Source: Bacillota bacterium (lineage in GTDB: Bacteria; Bacillota; Sulfobacillia; JAJZYS01; JAJYTV01). From it: a stretch of DNA of 39,496 bases. The position numbers were made by a program, and so were the translations under genes. Below, in pieces: positions 9,372-17,206 of the stretch. Numbering within the stretch: the first letter of the stretch is position 1; each line of letters starts with the position of its first letter. The stretch spans positions 1 to 39,496 of the forward strand of contig JAJYSZ010000021.1 of NCBI GenBank assembly GCA_021793315.1, read 5' to 3'. The notes beneath the pieces are model-generated. The model ran no database searches, was not told where the DNA came from, and worked only from the letters and a program-made list of their open reading frames with translations.

Positions 9372-10583
9372 TCATCCGCCGCGGAGGCCCGGCCCCATGC
9401 CCGACTCCGCGCGGGTCGGCCAGTAGAGCGCTCCCGCCCAGGAGCCGGTTGCGTGCGTCCTGATCGCCGCCGCGACGGCCAGCAGGCGCACGGCTCCGCT
9501 CTGCGTAAGCAGCGGCAGCCCTTGCGTCCGGGGCGGTAGTCCCTGCCAGTTCTGCGCGAAGAGGTCGTCATCGTTGCGCGCCTGCCGCCACGCGGAGCGC
9601 GCGCTGGCCGCGATGACCCTGGCGATAGCGCCATCCCCGGTCTCGTCGTAGAGGAGCCGCAGGTTGTCCGCAAGCACCCCGCCAAACTCGGCGGGGGGAA
9701 CCATCGTGCCATCTGGTCTGACCAGATCCCGCAGCACGAAGCCCTCCGTCTTGCGGGCCTGGGCCAAGTACGACGCCTGGTGGGTGATCCGATAGAGCAG
9801 CACCGAGGCGCCAATCACCGTGCCCTGGTTGTACGTCCAGCCGCTGAACGAGATGTTTCCGCTTCCGTCGATATTTCCCCAGACCTGGCCGGTGCGATGA
9901 TCGACCAGCGTGCGAACCTGCCAGGCGTAGATCTTCTTCGCCCAGGCAAGGTAGGTGGGACGGCCGGTCGCCAGGTAAAGTCGGGCGGCGAGCTCCGCCA
10001 CCGGCGCATTCGACACCGTATTGCGCGTATCCCTTGTGTCGTTCCAGTAGATCCCGCCCCGTCGCGCATCCCAGCCGGTCTTCTCGTACAGGAACACGGC
10101 TTCCGCTTCGCGCAGGTAGCGGGGGTCCGCCGTGAGGTTGAAGGCTTGCACCAGGTCGAGCCCGGCCCATGCGTTGTCGTCATAATACTTGACCGCGTCG
10201 GGCCCGGGATCCACGGTCGGGGCATACCCAGGCACCTTGGCGGACGTGTCCCAGTACTGGTCCAGGTCGTCGGCGATCCTGCGCACCACCGGGATGAAGC
10301 GAGAACCGCCCGGCAACGCCGCGACGTCCTCGATCGCCTGCAGGCCCCAGGAGTAGCCCCAGATCATTGCGAACGGGGAAGCGTCGGAAGGAGCATAGCT
10401 CGTCAGCAGGCCCCTGTCCGGAAGGTAGTACCACGCCAGCAGGGCCTTCGCGGCTGCCTGGGCACGCCGGATCTCGGGGGTGCTGGACGGGGGAGGCATG
10501 CCAATGCCACGCACAGCCAGCAGCGCCAGCCCCAGACCGGCGCCAATCGCCGCGAGCCCCCCAACGTAATGGCGCAGCGCCAA
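9372..10583 (-). CDS. Glycoside hydrolase family 76 (alpha-1,6-mannanase-like), membrane-anchored
   Basis: A 403-residue protein with an N-terminal signal anchor (GGLAAIGAGLGLALLAV) followed by an (alpha/alpha)6 barrel typical of GH76, the endo-alpha-1,6-mannanases. YYDDNAWAGLDL carries the adjacent Asp pair used in catalysis, and GWTYNQGTVIGA is a family hallmark. A longer frame begins at TTG 10619, but TTG 10583 sits 5 bases after AGGAGG and is the better start; it puts the hydrophobic anchor right at the N-terminus. The gene converges on the amidase, with 6 bases between stops. It probably trims mannose-containing envelope or environmental glycans outside the membrane. No sugar transporter is adjacent. 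Confidence 0.82.
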   Translation of the reverse strand: MALRHYVGGLAAIGAGLGLALLAVRGIGMPPPSSTPEIRRAQAAAKALLAWYYLPDRGLLTSYAPSDASPFAMIWGYSWGLQAIEDVAALPGGSRFIPVVRRIADDLDQYWDTSAKVPGYAPTVDPGPDAVKYYDDNAWAGLDLVQAFNLTADPRYLREAEAVFLYEKTGWDARRGGIYWNDTRDTRNTVSNAPVAELAARLYLATGRPTYLAWAKKIYAWQVRTLVDHRTGQVWGNIDGSGNISFSGWTYNQGTVIGASVLLYRITHQASYLAQARKTEGFVLRDLVRPDGTMVPPAEFGGVLADNLRLLYDETGDGAIARVIAASARSAWRQARNDDDLFAQNWQGLPPRTQGLPLLTQSGAVRLLAVAAAIRTHATGSWAGALYWPTRAESGMGPGLRGG

Positions 10584-10772
10584 TATTGCCTCCTGGTCGG
10601 TAAGAGGATTTGCCGACAACGCAGTTGGACGGCGTCGCGGCGGCGAAGAGATCCCTCTTCAGCGTACCCGAGCCGACAACGCCCGACGCGGCGCCGCGCC
10701 GCATCCGCCTGCTGCGACGTCACGACGCGAGGTGCATGGACGCAGGCGGACGCGTCTTCGCCCCGGGCGCAC

Positions 10773-10812
10773 GAAGAAGGGGAATCGGCCGCTGGGCCGA
10801 TTCCCCTTCTTC
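10773..10812 (-). terminator. Terminator of the peptide-transporter operon
   Basis: A perfect 18-bp inverted repeat (10773-10790 with 10795-10812, 4-base loop) lies 17 bases beyond the stop of the last transporter gene. It is the longest perfect stem noticed in the window. No U-tract follows on the minus strand. Confidence 0.75.
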
Positions 10813-10829
10813 TGCTGTTCACCGACGGT

Positions 10830-11759
10830 TCAGCTGTACGAGACGCGCGGATCGAGGAACGCGTAGGCGAGGTCCACGACGAAGTTCATGATCACGATGC
10901 CGCTGGCGGAAAAGAGCGTCACGCCCATGATCAGTGACCCGTCGTCCTGGCCGATGGCCTGGTTCAGCAAGAACCCGAGTCCGCTCCAGTTGAAGATGTA
11001 CTCGGTCACGATCAGGCCGCCCAGGAGAGCGCCGAGGTCGAGTCCCAGGTAGGTCACGACCGGAATCAGCGAGTTGCGGATGGTGTGCTTGAAAAGGATC
11101 AGAGACTCCTTCGCACCCTTGGCACGGGCCGTGCGCACGTAATCCATGCGCATGGTCTCGAGGGTTGCCGAACGCAAGATGCGTGCGTAGAAGGCGGAGC
11201 CGGTGATTCCGACCGACAGGGCCGGCAGGATGACGCCGGCGGGCGACACGCCGCCCAGCGGCAGCCAGCCCAGCTTGAAACCGATGAGTAACAGCAACAT
11301 CGACCCGACCCAGTAGGTAGGCATCGAAATGCCCAGGATCGAGATGAAGCGAAGCAGGTTGTCGACGAAGGAGTAGCGCTTCACCGCGGCGACAATACCG
11401 ATGGGAATACCGATGATCAGTTCGAAGCACACCGCGACCAGAGCCAGATAGAAGGTCAGCGGCGCAGCCTGCAGGACCTGACCGGATACGGTGCGGCGCA
11501 TGATGTAGTCATAGCCCAGGTTGCCATGAATGAACTGATTCGCAAACGTGAGGTAGCGGTACCACAGCGGGCGGTTGAGACCCAACGCACGGCGGATCGA
11601 CGCCAGAGTCGCCGCGCTCGCGTGCTGCCCCGCAATCAGGCGCGCGGGATCGGACGGGACCAGATAGGCGATGAAGTAGGTCACCGTCAGAATCGCCCAG
11701 ATCGTGACGATCGTCCAGAAGATGCGCCGGATAATGTACGGGCCCAAGCCTATCACCAA
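10830..11759 (-). CDS. dppB: Peptide/nickel-type ABC transporter permease, DppB family
   Basis: A 309-residue permease with six spans. The N-terminus IIRRIFWTIVTIWAILTVTY and the segment PTYWVGSMLLLL are typical of DppB/OppB proteins, and the cytoplasmic loop DYVRTARAKGAKESLILFKH is the EAA loop. The end FNWSGLGFLLNQAI followed by a DPRVSY tail is also characteristic. It pairs with the DppC-type permease at 13598. TTG 11759 and GTG 11756 are adjacent possible starts; both have weak ribosome sites. It is the last gene of the operon, separated from the binding protein gene by a strong hairpin, so it may be made in smaller amounts. Confidence 0.9.
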   Translation of the reverse strand: MVIGLGPYIIRRIFWTIVTIWAILTVTYFIAYLVPSDPARLIAGQHASAATLASIRRALGLNRPLWYRYLTFANQFIHGNLGYDYIMRRTVSGQVLQAAPLTFYLALVAVCFELIIGIPIGIVAAVKRYSFVDNLLRFISILGISMPTYWVGSMLLLLIGFKLGWLPLGGVSPAGVILPALSVGITGSAFYARILRSATLETMRMDYVRTARAKGAKESLILFKHTIRNSLIPVVTYLGLDLGALLGGLIVTEYIFNWSGLGFLLNQAIGQDDGSLIMGVTLFSASGIVIMNFVVDLAYAFLDPRVSYS

Positions 11760-11781
11760 AACTTTCGCGGGTAAGTGGGGG

Positions 11782-11810
11782 GTCCGGGGCCGGCCTCACC
11801 GGCCCCGGAC
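11782..11810 (-). terminator. Intercistronic hairpin between binding protein and permease genes
   Basis: A perfect 12-bp GC-rich stem (11782-11793 with 11799-11810, loop 5) fills most of the 63-base gap. In binding-protein transporters such a hairpin often terminates part of the transcripts or protects the upstream mRNA, so that binding protein outnumbers permease. That role here is inferred. Confidence 0.6.
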
Positions 11811-11822
11811 GGTATCGCCAGC

Positions 11823-13496
11823 TTAGTGGGACTTGACGTTCATCATCTGGTACTCGGGCTGGAGAATCGGGTGCAAGTAGACCATGAGATTCTTGCCCTT
11901 GGCTGCAGGCGTCATCCACGGCTGCACCAGGTCGTCGTTCCACTCGTCGTACAGGTAGACCCAAGCGGCGTCCTGGACGGCGATCTTGTCCGCCTGCTGG
12001 TAGTCGATCACGCGCTGGGCCTGATCGTGCACCGGCAGAGCGTCTGCGTCGGTGACCAGCTGCTCGAACAGGGAGTTGTTGTAGCAGCCGACGTTCGTGG
12101 CGCCGCAGGCGTCCGTGCTGGCCAGGTTGTAGAGGAAGTCCTGGGCGTCCGGGTAGTCCTGGAACCAGTCGGTCCAGGCGATGTTCCAGTTGCCCTTGGC
12201 GTTGTCCTCGAGCGGCCAGTAGTTGCCTACCTGGCTCGTGCCCTGGAGCGTGACGTTCATGCCCACGGCCTTGAGCTCGGTCTGGATGATCTCCGCGGTG
12301 CGGATGTGGTCAGAGGTGTTCGACGGGTAGATGAAGTTGATCTGCTGGCCGTGGTAGCCCGCCTTCTTCAGGAGGCTCTTGGCTAGCGTCGGGTTGTAGG
12401 GGAACGGGTTCTTGATGGACTTGTTGTAGCCCGGGATGCCCGGCGGCAGCATCTGGGTCATGAGCGCTGCGCGACCGTTGGTGATGTCCTTGATCAGCAG
12501 CTGCTTGTTGACCGCGTAGTTGACCGCCTGGCGCATGTAGATGTTGTTGAACGGCGCCTTGGTCTCGTTGAAGGCCAGGTAGACAATGCCGTTCTCCGTC
12601 ACGTTGTGGTACTGGGACTTCAACGTCGCCGAGGAGAGGATCTTCGCGTAGACCTCGGACGGAAGGGGTCCGAGGAGGAACGCGTAGTCACCCTGCTCGT
12701 AGCGCAGAAGGGCGAGGTCCGGGTTGACGTTCTCGTCCATGACGATCTGCTGCGCCTCGCCCTTGCGGTAGCGCCAGCTGGTCGTGTTCGGAACGAGGAT
12801 CATCTGGTGGCCCTGGTTCCAGCTCTTGAGCTTGTATGGGCCGGTACCGATCGCGTGCAGTTGGTAGTTCTGGCCGTACTTCTGGACGACGCTGGGGTCG
12901 ACGATGACGGCAGACATCAGAGCCATGACGTTGAGGAAGAAGGCCTCAGGCGTCTGCAGCTTGATCTGCACCACGTTCGCGGCGGGCGACGTCACACCGG
13001 ACATGCCCGTCATGCCCGCGGGCGGCGGGTTGCCCTTGTTGAACCACTGGTTGTAGCCGACGATGTCGGCGTAGGCGAAGCCGTAGGGGGCCGCGCCGCT
13101 CGAGTTCGCGTCGCCGCGCGTCACGCGGTTGATCGAGTAGATCACGTCCTGCGCCGTGACGGGGTTGCCGTTCGAGAACTTGAGGCCCTTCTTCAGCGTG
13201 AAGGTGTACGTGAGGCCATCCTTCGACACCTGGTAGGTGGCGAGGCCCGGTACGATCTTGCTGGAGTAGGGGTCGTACTCGACCAGCGTGTCGTAGATCT
13301 CCTGCATCGGAGTCATCGACGTGGTGTCGGTCCACTCGGTCGGGTCCAGGGTCTCAATGTTCGAGGAGAATGAGAAGTGAATGACTTGCGCAGTGCTGGC
13401 CCCTGCGGTACCGGATACCGAAACCGCCGCCGTCATCGCCAATACAGCGACGCCGGCCACAGACATCGACCATCGCTTCCAAGCTGAACTCGCCAT
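11823..13496 (-). CDS. dppA: Extracytoplasmic peptide-binding protein, DppA/OppA family (SBP_bac_5)
   Basis: A 557-residue solute-binding protein. After a signal peptide (AGVAVLAMTAAVSVSGTAGAS) come the family landmarks: FSSNIETLDPTEWTDT, LVEYDPYSSKIVPGLATYQV and LTYTFTLKKGLKFSNGNPVT with AQDVIYSINR. No lipobox Cys follows the signal peptide, so it is not a lipoprotein; it would be released, held otherwise, or retained by an uncleaved signal. ATG 13496 is chosen because TAGGAGGT lies 6 bases before it; a longer frame starts at 13529. Likely ligands are short peptides, though this family also binds nickel and sugars. Lower GC than the flanking genes is apparent. Confidence 0.9.
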   Translation of the reverse strand: MASSAWKRWSMSVAGVAVLAMTAAVSVSGTAGASTAQVIHFSFSSNIETLDPTEWTDTTSMTPMQEIYDTLVEYDPYSSKIVPGLATYQVSKDGLTYTFTLKKGLKFSNGNPVTAQDVIYSINRVTRGDANSSGAAPYGFAYADIVGYNQWFNKGNPPPAGMTGMSGVTSPAANVVQIKLQTPEAFFLNVMALMSAVIVDPSVVQKYGQNYQLHAIGTGPYKLKSWNQGHQMILVPNTTSWRYRKGEAQQIVMDENVNPDLALLRYEQGDYAFLLGPLPSEVYAKILSSATLKSQYHNVTENGIVYLAFNETKAPFNNIYMRQAVNYAVNKQLLIKDITNGRAALMTQMLPPGIPGYNKSIKNPFPYNPTLAKSLLKKAGYHGQQINFIYPSNTSDHIRTAEIIQTELKAVGMNVTLQGTSQVGNYWPLEDNAKGNWNIAWTDWFQDYPDAQDFLYNLASTDACGATNVGCYNNSLFEQLVTDADALPVHDQAQRVIDYQQADKIAVQDAAWVYLYDEWNDDLVQPWMTPAAKGKNLMVYLHPILQPEYQMMNVKSH

Positions 13497-13597
13497 TTTT
13501 CGACCTCCTAGGGCGGAAAAGGTCGCCAAGAACTCGTGCCCGGACTACCACCTGCTACGCCGGTCCATCACCCCCCCAAAGGCACCATGAACGCGGA

Positions 13598-14524
13598 TCA
13601 CTGACCTGCGCGTGGGTTCAAGGCGTCGCTCAGGCCGTCGCCCAGCAGGTTGAAGCCGAGCGTGGCCAAGGCGATCGCTATGCCCGGCCAGACAATCAGC
13701 CACGGGTCCGTCTGATACCAGCTGAGGCCGAGGTTGATCATCTTTCCCCAGGACACGGTTGGATCGGGCACCCCGATAGAGAGGAACGAGAGCGCCGACT
13801 CAAGCAGGATGTTGTTCGCGATCAGCAGCGTCCCGTAGACGACGATAGGGCCCATGATGTTCGGAAAGATGTGCTTGACGAGGATGTTTGGCGTGCGCAC
13901 CCCGACAGCGCGGGCCGACTCCACATACTCGAGCTTTCGCGCAGCCAAGGTCTGACCGCGCGTGATACGCGCAATGCCCGCCCAGCCGAGGATGCCGATC
14001 ACCTCGTACACCGTGGCAACCGTAGGATGGCTGACCACGGACCGCAGCAGGATGACGAACAGGAAAAGCGGGAAGGCGAGCACCACGTCGGTGATGCGCA
14101 TCAGAACGTTGTCGAGAGCGCCGCCAACATAGCCGGAGACAAGGCCGATGGCGACGCCGATCAAAAGGGTGATCAAGGTGGCCATGAAGCCGACCTCCAT
14201 GGACACCTGAGTTCCGTATAGCAGCATGCTCATCTCGTCCCGTCCGGACGAGTCGGTCCCAAGGAAGAAGTGGAGCCAATGCCACGTCGGATTAAGCGGC
14301 AGACCCTGCATCGTCGTGCCGTCCGGGTACGACGTGTAGGGGCTCATCGGCGCCAGCGAAGGTGCAAAGATGGCTATGATGACCATGAGGATCACGAGGA
14401 CCAAGCCGAAGACGGCCAGCTTGTTCTTGAGGAATCGCCGCACCGCGGTCTGCAGCGGAGTGCGGATCTCCTCCTCATTCAAGTCGGCTTGGGTGGGCCC
14501 GGGATTCGCCAAGGGCAACGACAT
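13598..14524 (-). CDS. dppC: Peptide/nickel-type ABC transporter permease, DppC family
   Basis: A 308-residue permease. A cytoplasmic N-terminus leads to FLKNKLAVFGLVLVILMV, the DppC/OppC N-terminal helix. HFFLGTDSSGRDEMSMLLYG is a DppC hallmark (usually LGTDxxGRD), and EYVESARAVGVRTPNILVKH is the EAA loop. ATG 14524 has AAGGAG about 9 bases upstream. It is the first gene transcribed, followed by the binding protein and the B-type permease; the usual DppD and DppF ATPase genes are absent on both sides. The ATPases must come from another locus. Confidence 0.9.
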   Translation of the reverse strand: MSLPLANPGPTQADLNEEEIRTPLQTAVRRFLKNKLAVFGLVLVILMVIIAIFAPSLAPMSPYTSYPDGTTMQGLPLNPTWHWLHFFLGTDSSGRDEMSMLLYGTQVSMEVGFMATLITLLIGVAIGLVSGYVGGALDNVLMRITDVVLAFPLFLFVILLRSVVSHPTVATVYEVIGILGWAGIARITRGQTLAARKLEYVESARAVGVRTPNILVKHIFPNIMGPIVVYGTLLIANNILLESALSFLSIGVPDPTVSWGKMINLGLSWYQTDPWLIVWPGIAIALATLGFNLLGDGLSDALNPRAGQ

Positions 14525-15041
14525 GCTCCAGACTCCTTTTTGGCGCCCCCCGATGTGGCGCCTGGGTGGGGCAAGAATACGCCCTCGGCAGCATTAACAC
14601 CTTCTTAATCTACCAACGATGGTCCATTCGTCCTCGAACGTGTCCGACACATGGCAAACCGACCAATGAAGGCGTCCCGCACCAGTCCACCCGATTTATG
14701 TCGCAGCCCCCACTGATAGAAAGAATGCACCGCACCGTCCGAACGGTCCCGGACGGCCTAAACCCTTCAAGGCATGCACCCACCTGGTTGCGCCCCTCGA
14801 GATGCTCCGGAACGACCCGCACCCACCCCGGCCCCGAGTCGCCTTCAAGGTCGGGCTGGGCTTCAAGGCGGTCCTTCGCTGGCTGGTGCCTCCGCGACCT
14901 GTTGATAGCCGAGAGCTCGGAGGAGACCGCAAGACACGATGGCACAATCGGAGAGGGGCCCTACCGCCTCCTTGCGGCCACAGGAAAGGCGAGGCAGGGC
15001 ACTGGTCCCCGCATCGCCTCAGCAGACAGCCCGCTTCTCAT
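14525..15041 (-). other. 517-base non-coding stretch: upstream region of the peptide transporter and 3' region of mntH
   Basis: No convincing gene on either strand; open frames here have no ribosome site or recognisable product. It must hold the promoter of the transporter operon, but I could not fix a clear -35/-10 pair. An inverted repeat at 14735-14756 (CCGTCCG, 8-base spacer, CGGACGG) and a short near-palindrome GTGTCCGACAC near 14640 are the only structured elements seen. Confidence 0.5.
14735..14756. repeat. Inverted repeat upstream of dppC, possible operator
   Basis: Seven-base arms CCGTCCG and CGGACGG separated by 8 bases, 211 bases upstream of the dppC start. It could be a regulator site, or a weak terminator for mntH transcripts. 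No U-tract is present on either strand. Confidence 0.3.
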
Positions 15042-16331
15042 TCAAGCCCGGAACGGCAGAGGCAGGCCGGCCGTCTGCCACAGCAGGACTCCGTTCAGGA
15101 GGAGCACGGCACAAGTGGCTGCCACGGCCGCCACCGTAACCATGCGGGAGTTCACGAGGTCTCCCATCAGATCCCGGCGAGCGGTGAACTTGACGACCGC
15201 CACCATCGGCAGGGGCAGCACCAGACTGAGGATGACCTGGCTGATGACCAGCGTCATGGTCGGGTTCACGCCGAGCGCAACGATGATGACGGTCGGAACC
15301 ATCGTCACCAGGCGCCGGACCCAGACAGGGATACGGAATCCCACGAACCCCTGCATGATCACCTGCCCGGCCATCGTGCCCACGGTGGAGCTGGAAAGCC
15401 CGGACGCAAGCAAGGAGATCAGGAAGACGAACGCCGCGGCGTTTCCAAGCAGGGGCACCAGTGTGCGGTAGGCTCCGGTGATGTCCGCCACGCCCGAATA
15501 ACCGTGGTGAAAGACCGCCGCCGACATGTAGAGCATTGCCATATTGATGAGACCCGCCAGGGTCATTGCGATCACAATGTCAAGGAGCTCGAAGTGGTGC
15601 ACGCGGCGCTTTTCGGGTGCGTTTCGCGCCGGAATGCGGTCCTGCATCAGCCCGGAGTGCAGGTACACCGCGTGCGGCATGATCGTGGCGCCGATAATCC
15701 CGACGGTGAGGAGGACGCTGCTCGGTCCGTTCAGCCAAGGCACGAAAGTGTGGTAGGCGACCTGACCCCACGCGGGATGCGAGAAACCCGTCTCTATAAG
15801 GTAGCTCAGCGCGATCACGGCGACCAGGATCCCGATCGCCACCTCCAGTGCGCGAAAGCCGTAGCGGTCCAGCGCAAGGAGGGCGTACGTGAGCACCCCA
15901 GTAATCAGCGTTGCAACGATCAGCGGGATGTTGAAGAGAAGATTCAGGGCCAGCGTGGCACCCAGGAACTCGGCCAAGTCGGTGGCCATGGCCGCAACCT
16001 CGCTGACGATCCACATGCCCAACGACACCGGGCGCGTGAACTCGCGCCGACAAAGCGCCGGCAGGTTGCAGCCAGTCGCGATGCCGAGTTTGGCTGATAA
16101 ATTCTGAAATAGCATCGCCATCATGTTGGCGAGCAGCACGACCCAGAGCAGGTGATATCCGAATTGCGCACCGCTCTGAATGTTCGTAGCGTAGTTGCCT
16201 GGATCGATATAGGCGACCGACGCGACGAAAGCCGGCCCGACGAACGGCAGGAGCGCACTGATTCCGCGCCTGCGGCCGTCGAGGGCGGCACGGGCTGCAA
16301 CCTGGACGCCGCGCTGCGGCACGGCCGCCAT
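15042..16331 (-). CDS. mntH: Nramp-family Mn2+/Fe2+ : H+ symporter
   Basis: A 429-residue divalent-metal importer of the Nramp/MntH family with 11 predicted spans. The metal-binding motif in helix 1 is AYIDPGNYATNIQSGAQFGY (Asp and Asn of DPGN), and helix 6 has IGATIMPHAVYLHSGLMQDR (the A-x-x-M-P-H motif). Both are intact, so transport of Mn2+ is expected. ATG 16331 gives a normal-length protein; the frame is open much further upstream, but that part is not Nramp sequence. A 72-codon ORF ends one base before this ATG, so the start may be coupled to it. Promoter and operator lie at 16573-16635. Confidence 0.92.
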   Translation of the reverse strand: MAAVPQRGVQVAARAALDGRRRGISALLPFVGPAFVASVAYIDPGNYATNIQSGAQFGYHLLWVVLLANMMAMLFQNLSAKLGIATGCNLPALCRREFTRPVSLGMWIVSEVAAMATDLAEFLGATLALNLLFNIPLIVATLITGVLTYALLALDRYGFRALEVAIGILVAVIALSYLIETGFSHPAWGQVAYHTFVPWLNGPSSVLLTVGIIGATIMPHAVYLHSGLMQDRIPARNAPEKRRVHHFELLDIVIAMTLAGLINMAMLYMSAAVFHHGYSGVADITGAYRTLVPLLGNAAAFVFLISLLASGLSSSTVGTMAGQVIMQGFVGFRIPVWVRRLVTMVPTVIIVALGVNPTMTLVISQVILSLVLPLPMVAVVKFTARRDLMGDLVNSRMVTVAAVAATCAVLLLNGVLLWQTAGLPLPFRA

Positions 16332-16332
16332 G

Positions 16333-16551
16333 TCACGCACCGCGGGCCGCCCCCTTGACGGCCAGCGCACGCGCGACGCGCCCACCGATCCCATACAGTC
16401 CGTCCACGGAATCTTGATCGTGGACCTGGGCCTCGGCTCCTGGCGCGCACCTGTCGGCGCTGACGCTTTTTCCTGGGACTTCCATGCGGCAGATGTCCAC
16501 CGGGTACTCCTCGCGGAACGCTCCGAACGGCTTTGCTGCATCATCAAGCAT
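16333..16551 (-). CDS. Small ORF upstream of mntH, function unknown
   Basis: A 72-codon frame that starts with ATG about 8 bases after GGGGG, just downstream of the mntH operator. Its TGA is one base before the mntH ATG, which itself has no close ribosome site, so translational coupling is plausible. The product has three scattered Cys-, Asp- and Met-containing segments (DICRMEVPGK, ADRCAPGAEAQVHDQD) and no membrane span. I do not recognise a family; resemblance to FeoA-like domains was considered and not supported. It could also be an untranslated leader. Confidence 0.4.
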   Translation of the reverse strand: MLDDAAKPFGAFREEYPVDICRMEVPGKSVSADRCAPGAEAQVHDQDSVDGLYGIGGRVARALAVKGAARGA

Positions 16552-16572
16552 GTTTTAGACCCCCTGGTCGGA

Positions 16573-16594
16573 CGGATTAGTCGCATCTAATCCG
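16573..16594. promoter_or_regulatory. Palindromic operator for mntH
   Basis: Perfect 8-base arms CGGATTAG and CTAATCCG separated by 6 bases. It lies about 5-26 bases downstream of the predicted transcription start of mntH, where a bound repressor would block transcription. The outer TTAG...CTAA core recalls DtxR/MntR-type sites. A manganese-responsive repressor is inferred; no regulator gene is in the window. Confidence 0.6.
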
Positions 16595-16605
16595 TGGCTG
16601 ATGCA

Positions 16606-16635
16606 CCCATATGCAGCGAGGCCGACGACGGTCAA
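16606..16635 (-). promoter_or_regulatory. Sigma-70-type promoter of mntH
   Basis: On the minus strand TTGACC (16630-16635), an 18-base spacer, then TATGGG (16606-16611). The -35 matches five of six consensus bases; the -10 is weaker. Predicted start near 16599, directly before the palindromic operator. Confidence 0.5.
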
Positions 16636-16824
16636 CAGCCAAACTCGCTTCCGTAAACTTGCGGATCAAACGGTCAGCCATGGACCAAACGCCTGGGACG
16701 GCTTCGGGCAGGCACGTCGCAAGGCGGAACCTTGTCGGAGAGGGATGGCGACGGCAGACCCAACGTCGGGGCACCAGAACCCCTGAGGGGCAGTCTTTTG
16801 GCGGTGCACCGGCCCCCCCCATGT

Positions 16825-16860
16825 TTCTTGGCCCTATCGTATTTACATAATATCTATTAT
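16825..16860 (+). promoter_or_regulatory. AT-rich promoter region with palindrome upstream of the zinc-ribbon gene
   Basis: An AT-rich island in GC-rich surroundings. TTCTTG (16825-16830), a 17-base spacer and TAATAT (16848-16853) could form a promoter. An inverted repeat ATAATA-TC-TATTAT (16847-16860) overlaps the -10 and could be an operator. Eight consecutive C lie just upstream at 16813-16820. The stretch from 16636 to 16820 holds nothing else I recognise. Confidence 0.45.
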
Positions 16861-16884
16861 CGGACATTGAAAGAGGAGGAGAAG

Positions 16885-16941
16885 GTGTCCAGGTTCTGCC
16901 TGCGAAATCCTCCGCCAACCCGAGGAATGGAGGCGCGATGA
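16885..16941 (+). CDS. Possible 18-codon leader peptide
   Basis: A GTG codon 5 bases after AGAGGAGG opens an 18-codon frame (MSRFCLRNPPPTRGMEAR) that ends with TGA overlapping the start of the zinc-ribbon gene. The strong ribosome site has no other gene to serve, and the Pro-Pro-Pro run could slow ribosomes. It may control translation of the next gene by coupling, or be chance. Confidence 0.3.
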   Translation: MSRFCLRNPPPTRGMEAR

Positions 16942-17141
16942 TGAGCGATTCCCTCGCCTGCCTGCGCTGCAGTTCGCCGCTGGACCTCGTCGGCGAGCAG
17001 GACTTCCGGACCGGTGGCGCCACCGGTTTCGCCGGCATGTTCTTCGGCAACCTCAACCAGTTGTCCGAAGGCATCCTGGCGCTTCAGATGTACCGCTGTC
17101 CGCAGTGCGGGCATGTGGAGTTCTTCCTGCCGCAGGGCTGA
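16941..17141 (+). CDS. Small zinc-ribbon protein
   Basis: A 66-residue protein with two CxxC knuckles: CLRC near residue 8 and CPQC near residue 54, which would bind one Zn2+. Between them lies QDFRTGGATGFAGMFFGNLNQL, and after the second knuckle GHVEFFLPQ. This layout matches a widespread family of tiny zinc-ribbon proteins annotated as nucleic-acid-binding, without a known role. ATG 16941 is 7 bases after GGAGG; the preceding ATG 16938 is also possible. The acetyltransferase gene follows after 65 bases. Confidence 0.75.
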   Translation: MSDSLACLRCSSPLDLVGEQDFRTGGATGFAGMFFGNLNQLSEGILALQMYRCPQCGHVEFFLPQG

Positions 17142-17206
17142 TTCTCCTGAGGCATCTGTGAGGCCACCCGTGCCGATGTACGTCATCTTCCGCAGGAGGC
17201 CACCTC

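Noticed and set aside
14525-15041. T-box or other riboswitch before the peptide-transporter operon
   Set aside because: No AGGGTGGNACCGCG element and no specifier-loop arrangement could be found on the minus strand; only unlinked short inverted repeats.
16333-16551. FeoA-like domain for the small ORF before mntH
   Set aside because: Length is right, but the Gly/Leu pattern and beta-strand motif of FeoA cannot be aligned convincingly.
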